A stretch of DNA of 63,614 bases. It comes from Phaeoceros laevis. Lineage: Eukaryota; Anthocerotophyta; Anthocerotopsida; Notothyladales. The stretch covers positions 1 through 63,614 of the forward strand of contig JBNGIQ010009143.1 of assembly GCA_049999765.1 (NCBI GenBank), given 5' to 3'. Positions 54,905 through 63,614 of the stretch are shown piece after piece. How positions within the stretch are numbered: position 1 is the stretch's first letter; each line of letters begins with the position of its first letter. Below the pieces are notes generated by a model that did no database searches, had not been told where the DNA came from, and saw only the letters and a list, made by a program, of their open reading frames with translations. The position numbers and the translations under genes were made by a program.

Positions 54905-55285
54905 ATGCTGAGTGTTGGTGGCCTTTCTCACTTGGATGGGAGCTTCGTCCTCTTGCTCCTGCTTGCGCTGCTGATTTGCGCTGCCCTCTGGGAGCAGAGA
55001 AGATTTGTCGAGAGGTGTTCGGTGTCCCGAAGAGCTTGCAGGTCTTCAGCGCTTGGCAGGGAGGAGCGTCTTCTCCAGGAGATGAGATCATTGCATGGCA
55101 GATTACGGCAGCTCTGGGGGTTGCCTTCAGCTTCTGATGCAGAAGGTTTCCGTAAGCTGTCGCCGTGTCCAGTTCTCGCTTTGATTCTCGAATCCGCTCA
55201 CAGTGATGCAGAGGGTAACCTAGTGTTCAGGTATGCTCCCTTTTGGAGATGTCCTGAGGTGGCAACGGAGATGTCAGGCTTATAG
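54905..55285 (+). CDS. Copia-3 antisense ORF with membrane segment
   Basis: 126 codons on the strand opposite to Copia-3, between its RNase H and 3' LTR, from ATG 54905; the frame is open from 54839. Residues about 13-30 form a strong membrane segment (GSFVLLLLLALLICAALW), followed by EQRRFVE and an arginine-rich helix (GREERLLQEMRSLHGRL). The C-terminal part (WGLPSASDAEGFRKLSPC, then NLVFRYAPF) lines up with the antisense ORFs of Copia-2 and Copia-4 through W/Q-G-F/L-P, F-R-x-L, S-x-x-S-x-D/E and L-x-x-x-Y. Same position and direction in three elements. Function unknown. Confidence 0.6.
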   Translation: MLSVGGLSHLDGSFVLLLLLALLICAALWEQRRFVERCSVSRRACRSSALGREERLLQEMRSLHGRLRQLWGLPSASDAEGFRKLSPCPVLALILESAHSDAEGNLVFRYAPFWRCPEVATEMSGL

Positions 55286-55419
55286 TTGTTGTACCTGTAA
55301 GCACATCAAGAGTAAAGCAAAGCTAGCTATTCCCTTGTGTGCACATCTGCCCCCACTGCTTGTGACAAGGCTAACCCTCAGTGCGAGGTGTGTGCTTGTG
55401 CTGTGCAGCTGTGCGGGTG

Positions 55420-58400
55420 TCAAGAGCTTGCTTGAGTGCCAAGTCCCAAGCCCTTGCAGTGAGCGGTGTGACGGTCCTTTGGTAGTGGCTTCATGAACAA
55501 GTCTGCTAGATTCCTCTCTGTGGGCACGTAAACTAGGTCAATTTCTCCTGACGCTGCTATTTGCCTGATATAATGCTGCTTGACAGCTATATGCCTGGTC
55601 CGTGAGTGATGCACCGGGTTTCTAGACAAGGCTATGGCGGACTGGTTATCACAGTACATAGTAGTAGTTCCAGGTTGAGGGAAGCCCACAGACGCCATGA
55701 ATAGACGGTTGTAAACAGTCTCCTGAGCAGCTGCGGTTGCAGCCGTGTATTCTACTTCAGTGCTTGATAGGGCAACTACTGTTTGCTTCTTTGATGTCCA
55801 GTTGACGACGCCTTCACATAGCATAGTGCAGTTGGCAGTGATCAACTGCCTGGAGTCTTCGTCGCCTACCCAGTCAGAGTCGGAGTAGCAGAGGAGCAAT
55901 GGAAACTTGCCTTGTGATTTATAACTGATTCCGATGTACTGAGTGCCTTTTAGGTACCGAAGCACTCTCTTTACGCCTGTCCAATGGGCATTGCCGGGGT
56001 TGGCAAGGAATCTCGAGAAGATCCTTGTCGCAAGAGATACATCAGGCCTTGTCCAGCCACTGATCCAGATAAAGACATCCTGTGAGCATGCTGTATGGCT
56101 TCTTTGCCATTTCCTGTTTCTTAGCTTCAGTTTTCGGGCTTTGCTCAATGGAATACTTTTCTCCCACAGCCATTGGAGTAATTGCAGGTTTGCAGTCAGT
56201 CATGATAAATCTTTCTAACATTTGTCTAATATAGTGAGCTTGGTGACAGAAGATGCTGCCTTTGTCAGGACTGATCAAGATTTGTATGCCTAGGAAAAAT
56301 GTCAACTTTCCTAGATCTGTCATGGAGAACTCGGCCGTGAGGACGGATTTGACTTTGTTCATGATGCCAGGAGAGTTGGCAAAAATGAGTGCATCATCGA
56401 CATATAAAGCTAAGATTGCAAACTCTTGCCCAACTCTAAGTATGTAGACATTTGTGTCAGCATCACTTTGACTGAAATCAGACTTGAGCAGGTAGGCATG
56501 AATCTTCTGGTACCATACCCTCGGTGCCTGCTTCAGGCCATATAGGCTTTTCTTAAGTCTGCAAACCTTATGTGGTTCAGTTTTGCTAACATAGCCCTCT
56601 GGTTGCGTAATGTACATCCCTTCATCAATTATACCATGCAGGAAAGCGGGTTTAACATCCATCTGCTGAATGTCAAGCTTATGTTCAGCAGCCAAGGCGA
56701 ACAGCATTCTAATTAGATGAAGTCCGTACCACAGGTGAGAAGGTTTCATTGAAATCCAAGCCTTCTACTTGTTTGTACCCATGCCTTGTACCTGGCTACA
56801 GATCCATCAGGGTTAGGCTTCTTCTGAAACACCCACTTTCCCGTAAGTGCCTTCCACCCTGGAGGCAGGTCAACCAGCTCCCAAGTATTGTTATTAATGA
56901 GAGACTGGTATTCCGAATCAATACCAACTTTCCAGAGCTTGCCTTCCGGAGAGGACAAGGCCTCCTTCAAGGTAGCTGGTTCTCCAAGGTCTTGTGCTGC
57001 TAGCAAGGCTTGGGCAACATAACTGTGAGGTGTGGGACTCGTGAGGTAAGGAACTATATGAACTGGCAGCTAGGTTTGCTTGCTGTTGTCGAAATGCTTC
57101 GTCCAGTTCATAGCTTAGAGGTTTGTGTGTCCACTGACTCGGGTCGATGGTGTGACTCCTACCAGACCTTCTTGGTGCTAGAGGCTCGTAAGCTGGCTCT
57201 TCCACATCCTCAGATATGTGTTCCTCAATGTTCTCCTCAACTGCTGGAGAGGGAGGAGATGGAGGACTGTCATCATCCATATTGTCATAGTCCTCCTGCT
57301 GAGCCTCATGAGAATGGTCGCTTGCCTCTGAGTTTGAGTCATCTGCAGTGAGATTAGGTTCATCTTCTGGAAACACATCTGCAGGTTGAATAGGGACAGT
57401 CGGTGCAAGCTGTGAAGTAGTCAGATGTTCATCATGCGTTGTCAGTTCCGTTGAAGATGCATCCTGTTCAGTAGACGATAGCCGTTCTAAATCAGGTACA
57501 TCTCTAGCCTGACTTGAGGCTTGCAACATAAAATGTTCATCGAATATAATGTTTCTGGCATGCAGGAAACGTCGACGTAAAGGGTTATAAAGCTTATAGC
57601 CCTTGATGCCTTCTGTGTAGCTGATGAATAGGTGTTTAGTTGCCTTGAAATCCATCTTGCGTCTAACCTCATCAAGTGTATGTGCATAGGCTGGGCAGCC
57701 CCATATGCGCAAGTGGTCCACCCGAGGCTTGACGCCAGTCCATCTTTCAAAAGGTGTAGAATTGGCGAAGGCACGAGTGGGCAGCCGGTTTTGTACATAG
57801 ACGGCTGTGGCAACAGCTTCAGCCCAGAAACTTCATGGAAGCCGGGCCAGATGCAACATTGACTTGGCAGCAGCCTTAATGACTTTGTTTCTGTTCTCAG
57901 GGAGAGGATTTTGTTCATGCTCGTAGGGAACTGTAAGTTGTCGAAGTATACCCTCCCGTGAGCAAAACTCCGTGAATTCCCCTGAGGTAAACTCACCGCC
58001 ATTGTCACTTCGCAAGCATTTAAGTTTCTGACCTGTAAACCGTTGAGCATAGGCGAGATACAGAAGGAAGCAAGAAAATGCTTCATTTTTATGCTTGAGA
58101 AAGTAAGTGACGGTGAACCGACTCCAGTCATCAATCAAGTGCATAAAATATAGAGCACCCCCAAGAGAGCGTGTGGACATAGGGCCGCAAAGGTCAATGT
58201 GCACAGTCTGAAGGAGTGTTGTAGCTCTGGTTGCATCTTAACTTGGACGGGGAGCCTTGTGGTGCTTCCCTTGTATGCAGGCTTCACAGAAAATGGACTT
58301 CTCTGATTTGAAGTGAGGTGGAGTCCGATACAAGGAAGAAGACGGTAGTGTCTGAAGACGTTGAAGGTGAACATGTCCCAAGCAGCAATGCCACAACTGA

Positions 58401-58474
58401 GTCTCATTCAGAGTTGTGGTCACTGAAGCCTGAGCAGTTAGTGCCTTCAGCTGCTGGATAGGATTGCTTTTCAA
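55420..58474 (-). pseudogene. Copia-3 integrase, RT and RNase H
   Basis: Integrase: H..H..CEACIQGKHHK finger, TVHIDLCGPMSTRSLGG, RSDNGGEFTS and PLPENRNK, with all three acidic residues present. A linker rich in acidic residues and proline (DDDSPPSPPSPAVEENIEE) precedes RT. RT: QMDVKPAFLHG, LYGLKQAPRVWYQ and ALYVDDALIF. RNase H: YSDSDWVGDEDSRQL and SSTEVEYTAAT, ending 55420. Breaks: TAA near 58240 (after KAPRPS), TAG/stop near 57833 (after HLARLP), a frameshift near 56990, another near 56765 in the RT fingers and one near 56050-56100 between RT and RNase H. Confidence 0.9.
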
Positions 58475-58480
58475 GTTGAA

Positions 58481-59921
58481 CTAGTACAAGTCATTCTGTA
58501 GCGTGCAAGTAGCCAGTAACTGCTGTGGAGCAGCAGCCTCTCTCAGGGCAAGGCCCTCCATGGTCATCTCAAGTGTAAGCAATGGAGGTGACAGACGCCT
58601 GAGTGAGACAAGATTCTTTGCCATCTGTGGAACGTAAATGATGTCTAACAAAGTGACGGTCTTACCTTGTGCAAGGTGAAGGACGACTGTGCCAGTGCCT
58701 TCAATGCACAGCCCACTATCATCACCTATAAGGACAAACTGCCCCTTAGGTGAGGGTGTGAAAGTGGAAAAGGCTGTACGTGTGTTGCAGACATGTGTTG
58801 TGGCACCTGAATCTAGATACCAAGCATGCATATCTTGTGACGAGGAGACCATGCATACTGTGAGTATGGCCCCTGTGCTTTTCTTTGAGGATACATGGGC
58901 AGATGGCGGAGCCTCTCTTTTGAGTTCGCCATTCTGTTTCTTGCGGCATTCAGATTCCATATGGCCAGGAATCCGACACCAGGTGCACGGACCTCTCTTT
59001 GAGGTGCTTGGCTTCGAGGCTGACCATGAAGCTGTGCGAGGAGCACCGGGCTTATAAGGTGATCGGGGACCACCTGGAGCACGCCGTTCCCGTCCTCGAG
59101 AGACGAACATGGCTCGTGCAGCATTGTTGGAGGAAGCGCGGCCTCGTATGTGAGTAGCCTCCTCGTTTAACAGTGCTCCAATGATTTCTGAAAGTGTGAT
59201 CGGAGAGGGTGTTCCAGCAGCTACTGCCGCCTGAGCAGTGGAGACATGCTGATTTTGTGTACTCACGAAACTCCGGTATTTCTCTGGGAGTGACATCAGC
59301 AGGGCCACTGCAGCTTGAAGCTCCAAGACAATTGTTCCAGTAGTGATGAGTTTTGTACGCAGCATCCTAAAGCGACTGACATGATTCTCGACAGTGTCAC
59401 CATCACGCATCCTGCAGTTGTAGAAGTCGCGTGTGGCATGAACCAATGATGTCATGCTCTTCTTTTGATGGACTTGGCAGAGAGAGTCCCAGATTGCCTT
59501 GGAACTTGTCGCCTCTCGAGCATGAGACATCATGCTTAAGTCCAATGCAGACTGGATCACATTTTGGGCGCGAAGATCCTTGAGTTTCCAAGCATGCTGG
59601 TCTGCTATAATTGCAGGTGTTGCACCTGTTGCAGGTGTTGCTGGTCTTGCAGTTATTCCTGTAACGTAGTCCCAAAGCTCCTGCTCTTGGAGGATAGTGC
59701 GCACTCGGATCATCCAAATATCAAAAGTGTTGACCACTAAACTTGTCTTTATCCTTGAAATCATACTTAAAGTTATTGACAGTGACATTTGCAGGTGGTG
59801 GATTTGCCATGGCTGAAACAAACGTGTATTGACTAAACTGTGTTTGACTTAGATCAAACAAGTCGTCAAGGAAGCAGGAAGAGGAGCTATGTGAACTATG
59901 TGAGGACCTAGGTGTGGACAC
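58481..59921 (-). pseudogene. Copia-3 gag-protease
   Basis: The gag start region lies in the frame opening at 59921 (MSTPRSSHSS); MANPPPANVTVNNF is a likely alternative start near 59811. A one-base insertion in a T-run near 59725 (SGQHF then FDIWMIRV) shifts the frame. The rest is open to 58481: capsid with LWDYVTG and KAIWDSLCQVH, arginine-rich linker, CCHC knuckle CTWCRIPGHMESEC near 58970, and protease active site WYLDSGATTHVCN near 58820. It stops at TAG just before the integrase frame at 58474. Confidence 0.88.
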
Positions 59922-60480
59922 AGTGCTGCTAGGAGAGGATGGCTGAGCCAGAACTATCCCTGAGGCTGTTGTGTCTACAATTGTAGAACTTGATGGAGGA
60001 TCTGAAAGGGCATAGCCTTCTGGGTCATGGAACGGGTTTTCTGGAAAGACAGGAAACAGTTATGCCGCTTCAGATCCGAGAGCGAGTGACTCTACAGGTG
60101 TCTCTTCTGATCCAGGAGCTGGTGACGTTTCAGACGTCACTTCAGATCTGGGTCTCACAGGAGACGTTTCAGACCTCAACCTTGAAGATGTCGCTTCAGA
60201 CCTGGTAGGAATCCGACGAGGTGAAGTTCCTGCTGGGCTTGGATCCCAAGGTTCCGACATATTCAAACACCATCTTCCTGGATTTTGTCTCAAGTGACAT
60301 GTGTGTCAGCAGAGCAGCCACTTCAGAAATGCAATCTTCATTTGTTCTTCCTTCGGGAAGTTTTTCTGGCAACTCTTTAGGGAAGTCGGGCATAATTTGT
60401 TGAAGATTGATGAATGTGGGTCTTTCTGCAAGAAAACAGTTTCTGATTCCTTGTCTTGCAGATTTGATGCTTGATCCAGG
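59922..60480 (-). other. Copia-3 pre-gag region
   Basis: About 560 bp upstream of gag. The frame continuous with gag reads a Ser/Pro/Glu-rich stretch with repeats such as RSETSPVRPRSEVTSETSP (60060-60200), closed by a TAA at 60060-60062. Another frame (60393-60196) reads EDCISEVAALLTHMSLETKS. This may be what is left of a pre-gag ORF like those in Copia-1 and Copia-2, but the similarity is not convincing. Confidence 0.35.
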
Positions 60481-60511
60481 TGTGAAGACTTCGCAAGCAC
60501 GCCTAGATGCA

Positions 60512-61442
60512 ACAAGGTTTTAGTATGACAGATGTAGGCCAGCTCACATACTTCCTTGGCGTCCAGATAATCCAGAGTCTGGCCATGCATATAGTGTTTA
60601 TACATCAGAGTCACTTCATTAGGCAAGTCTTGATAAAATTCAGAATGCAAGACTGCAAGCCTTCAGCAACACCACTTGCTGAAGGTGACAAGCTTATGCT
60701 GGACCAGTGCCCAAAAACTGAAGAGGATAGGCAAAAGATGGAGTTAGTTCCTTACAGATCAGCAGTATGCACTCTTATCTACTTCAGAAACTGGACTAGG
60801 CCGTAGCTGTCTCAGTCAGTGGGAGCTACCGCACAATTTCTTACAAATTATGGAAGCCCTCACTGGGCAGCAGTCCGGAGGATTATGCGATACTTGAAAG
60901 GAACGCCAACACATGGACTTCTATACAAGAAGAGACCCGAGAAGCTCTTACTTACATGCTTTTCGGATGCCGACTGGGTTGCAGACAGTGATTCAAGGAG
61001 GTCAATATCAGTCAACTGCTTAATGCTAGGAAAGGACGAGTATAATTCAACCATCATATCCTGGTATAGCAAAAAGCAGCATGTCGTTGCTCTCTCCTCC
61101 ACTGAAGCCGAGTATGCGGCTATAGCCACAGCAGCACAAGATGTGGTCTATACAAGGGCGTTGCTGGCATCACTTGGAGAAGAGCAAACTACTCCAACCC
61201 TGCTTCTGTGTGACAATCAGTCCACAATCGTGTTAGCTCACAACCCTGTTATGCATTTACGCACAAAACACATTGACATCAAGCACCATTTTATTAGGCA
61301 AGCTGTCAATGATTGGAATGCAAATTTGCAGTATAGTCCCACTGAAGAGAATGTCGCAAATGTTCTCACTAAGGCACTCTCAAAAGACAAGCATGACAAG
61401 TTTTGGAAGGCCATGGGCCTCACAAGTATGTCTGAAACCTAG
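60512..61442 (+). pseudogene. Copia-4 RT end and RNase H
   Basis: The frame runs 60507-60806, then TAG (GAG in Copia-2: TRPELSQS), and continues to 61442. It has the RT connection (FRMQDCKPSATPLAEGDKL), YRSAVCTLIYFRNWTRP, and RNase H with FSDADWVADSDSRRS, SSTEAEYAAIATA and LLCDNQSTI. The end LTKALSKDKHDKFWKAMGL matches Copia-2. Unlike Copia-2 it has few breaks here. Confidence 0.9.
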
Positions 61443-61610
61443 AATAGCATAGTCACTACTAGGCACTTGCAGCCAGACAACCTAAACCTGCATGCATCCA
61501 ACCTTTGAACCTGCGCTGAGGCATGGTCGTAGAACACTTGTACCAAGGCTCTGCAATCATAAAACAGCAGCGCTAGGTTAGATTCAAGGCACTCACCCTG
61601 CAGTGGGAGC

Positions 61611-61906
61611 TCAAGACATGCGCGGGAACTCACCATAGTGAAGAATTAGCTTGTCGTCCTCAGAAAAATCACTGCCGGCATACATAAAACGTTCTGAACA
61701 GAAGGGCAGGTATCTGAAGGGCGCATTTGGAACCAGCTGTGGAAATCCCCAGGCACGGCACCATCGCGAGTGAGCAGCCTCGAGTTCATCTTCAAGAAAG
61801 TAGCGAGCCTAGCGAAGCCGGCGCACAGAGGACACGGCTTCCTGCGCCGAGAGTATGAGCGGAACGCAAGCAACATTGCCGCCAACAAAAAGACAAGTGC
61901 CGCCAA
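61611..61906 (-). pseudogene. Copia-4 antisense ORF relic
   Basis: Counterpart of the Copia-2 antisense ORF. The membrane part reads AALVFLLAAMLLAFRSYSRR, then RK.C.LC, as in Copia-2. A 1-bp shift near 61800-61812 separates it from the second half, which in the next frame reads LEDELEAAHSRW, GFPQLVPNAPFRYLP and RFMYAGSDFSEDDKLIL and ends at TGA 61611-61613. Identity with Copia-2 is high in this half. The expected ATG is not visible (TTG in its place), so this copy is broken. Confidence 0.65.
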
Positions 61907-62050
61907 GCCTAACTTTTATCTCGAGAATACCGAAAGCGCCGGGAACCCTATCAGGCGGCTTCGACAAAAGTATTGGAAGTAATGCAGCAACTCCGACAGT
62001 CGTGTCAGGTTGCATAGAAATAGGTAATACATGCCTTGCCTAAGTGGGAG

Positions 62051-62311
62051 TATAGAAATACGTAGTATTGATAGGCAATGCATATATTAAATAAGTAGTA
62101 GTTAAATAATGAAACGTCACATGACGTAACCCATTCATTGTAAGGGGCACGACTAAACGTCGTGCCCTAAGACCAACCGCCGTGTCCTCATGAAGGGACA
62201 CGGCCAACCGCCACTGTCTCCTACTTTAAAAGGAGCGTGCGCGCACCACAATACATCTTACCTTTTCTTGATCTACTTCTTGCTAAGCATCTAGTCCTAG
62301 CCTGATCTACA
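62051..62311 (+). repeat. Copia-4 3' LTR
   Basis: Follows AAGTGGGAG and begins TATAGAAATA (TG of the family mutated to TA). Contains the stems ACGTCA..TGACGT, GGGCACGAC...GTCGTGCCC (62145-62167) and CCGTGTCC...GGACACGG (62180-62203). The right end is placed by comparison with Copia-2. Confidence 0.85.
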
Positions 62312-62315
62312 CGGG

Positions 62316-62369
62316 AGAGGACTATGCGGAGACTTTCGCACCTGTTGTAAAGTTCCCTACACTTAGCAT
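62316..62369 (+). pseudogene. Copia RT fragment
   Basis: A frame right after the Copia-4 LTR reads EDYAETFAPVVKFPTL, the standard copia RT block near the start of the fingers. Nothing else of that element is visible. Copia-4, or its ancestor, probably inserted into another copia element that was then lost. Confidence 0.6.
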
Positions 62370-62976
62370 TTAACCACATAATACACTCCATGATTACAAA
62401 CGATATTATATCATGACTTACAATTTTCTTTTTTGGAAATATTTCTTTAAGGATTTTTGCAAGCCAATCACTGCAAATTTTTCACCTATTTAAAGGTGTA
62501 AAGAGTGGTCTCCCTAGTTCACCCTGGGAACCGTGCAAGGTGGGTCGACCGGCGGCAAAATTCTTAAGAAAAAAAAAACTCCTGCACCTGCCTGCATGCG
62601 GGTGCCCCAATAAGGGCAAGGGGGGGACCCTGATGGGACCGTAACCTCCTCAAACACACACACACACACACACACTACGTTTGCAGTATGTATGTGTGTG
62701 ATTTAATGTCTTTTATGGCACTTTTTGTCGTTCTTGACATTTTGTCATTCTTGACATGTTTGTGTTATATTTACTTATGCATAAGATCTGAAAATGCAGA
62801 CCGCATACGGAGTAAGGTTTGACGGCCATACCTTGCAATACCACAAACATGGGTAAGACGTGCCTTTGACTGTTAAAATGCTTTTATACCAGACCGGTAA
62901 AAATACCAATACAAGCTTATGTGTAACACGTGAATCATCTCACGAACACATTATTGAGGGCGTTTGCGCGGGCCAG
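62370..62976. other. Noncoding stretch with CA repeat
   Basis: A/T-rich sequence with a short A-run near 62570 and a (CA)n microsatellite near 62655-62675. No gene recognised. Confidence 0.4.
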
Positions 62977-63609
62977 CTAATCCAAACGGTGGCGGTTATG
63001 CTGAACAGAAAAGTACTGATTATTTTTGGCTGACCCAACACTTGGGTATGTTCCAGAAGGCCACATCACCGTCGTCAGTAAGTGCATTAACGGATCCGCA
63101 GCCAAAACGGCGAAAGAGCATTTGTTTAAGATTTGTGACCCAGTCCCGGCCGCTTTTTCATTAGTGGCCACCACCATGCCTTCCCTATATAAGAGACTCC
63201 TTTCAGAACTATCTGAACACATCAGGAGGATCTGCCACGACCGAATGCTAAGTGGAGCTAACAAGTTCACATTGCATGCCGCCCACATCTTGTATCCCCA
63301 CTTTTCTAACTCTGGCTCTATGTCTCTTGCTGGTGTAATAGGGATAGGACACCCCTCCTGCGCAGAAGCTTGCTTGTCCGCTTGTTGCTTGGTGCTTTCC
63401 ACAATCTTCTTTACGCCGTCTGACGTACGCAGATGTTTGCCAAGCAACGGGTGGGCAAACTGCCAGTCTTCTGTGAAGCAGGAATTGTCATCTTTCTCCT
63501 TGTCCACTACAGCATACCCGATGACTTTGGAGATCTCATCATGAAGCATGTCTGCTTCTTCCGTGGCTTCTTCATTGGCAACCAGCATGTCCTCCAGCAA
63601 AGAATGCAC
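62977..63609 (-). pseudogene. Unrecognised gene family, copy B (partial)
   Basis: A 210-codon frame that is open to the right edge of the window, so its 5' end is cut off. The first 120 residues match copy A (6974-7400) by eye: LEDMLVANEEATEE, a FTEDWQFAHPLLGKH segment, ARDIEPELEKWGYKMW and NVNLLAPLSIRSWQIL. After SWQIL the two diverge, so a frameshift or rearrangement probably follows there. No known domain recognised. The spacing of Glu/Lys suggests helices. Confidence 0.5.
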
Positions 63610-63614
63610 TTTCA

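Larger units (their letters stand above)
54567..60480 (-). mobile_element. Copia-3, Ty1/copia element, 5' truncated
   Basis: Minus-strand element with a 3' LTR-like end at 54567-54799, an antisense ORF (plus strand), RNase H, RT, integrase, protease and gag, and the remains of a pre-gag region up to about 60480. There Copia-4 sequence begins on the opposite strand, so the 5' LTR and primer site are missing. The polypurine tract AAGTAGGGG (54800-54808 on the minus strand) sets the 3' LTR start. It is a family distinct from Copia-2 and Copia-4, with roughly ten stops or frameshifts. Confidence 0.85.
60510..62311 (+). mobile_element. Copia-4, 3' fragment of a Copia-2-family element
   Basis: Begins inside RT (FSMTDVGQLTYFLG, 60518) and continues through RNase H, an antisense ORF relic and a 3' LTR at 62051-62311. 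It closely matches Copia-2 in protein sequence and LTR layout but is clearly diverged. Everything upstream of RT is absent; the left end abuts the pre-gag part of Copia-3 in opposite orientation. Target duplication cannot be checked. Confidence 0.9.

Overview
The window looks like nuclear DNA from a streptophyte (plant lineage). The evidence is one well-preserved plant-type Mei2-like RNA-binding gene with short spliced introns (88-275 bp), set among Ty1/copia elements, chromodomain-bearing Ty3/gypsy elements, LINEs and a hAT DNA transposon. The compact introns and element mix would suit a seed-free plant or streptophyte alga, but I cannot name the species. There are two 10-N assembly gaps (32757-32766, 41137-41146).

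Layout. 229-6822: Copia-1 (minus), nearly complete, with two ORFs ahead of gag. 6835-8331: decayed gene of an unrecognised family; a second family member lies on the minus strand at the right edge (62977-63609). 8420-10390: 5'-truncated Gypsy-1. 10404-10970: relic of a cytosine-C5 DNA methyltransferase, fused to a copia RNase H scrap. 11230-25615: LINE-1, split by Gypsy-2 (12410-24472, TSD GTGAC), which is itself split by Copia-2 (14583-21161, TSD GTTTC); a solo LTR (24737-24981, TSD GGGAC) sits in the same LINE. 28010-31063: a copia integrase scrap and LINE-2. 32993-41392: hAT transposon with TIRs and a perfect 8-bp TSD, interrupted by chromovirus Gypsy-3 (35815-41353). 42191-47698 (minus): 14-exon Mei2-like gene, open through all exons (predicted 1157 aa). 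49538-54566: Gypsy-4, whose 3' LTR is cut by Copia-3 (54567-60480, minus), which abuts Copia-4 (60510-62311, plus) head to head.

The host gene is the only gene that looks intact and non-mobile. Most transposon genes carry stops or frameshifts, often readable as C-to-T changes, as expected of methylated, silenced elements. The most unusual features are: an antisense ORF with an N-terminal membrane segment, shared by Copia-2, -3 and -4 between RNase H and the 3' LTR; a pre-gag ORF module shared by Copia-1 and Copia-2; LTR hairpins with paired base changes between Copia-2 and Copia-4; and the transposon-associated methyltransferase relic. Exon joins, element ends and homology calls were made by eye, without database searches.
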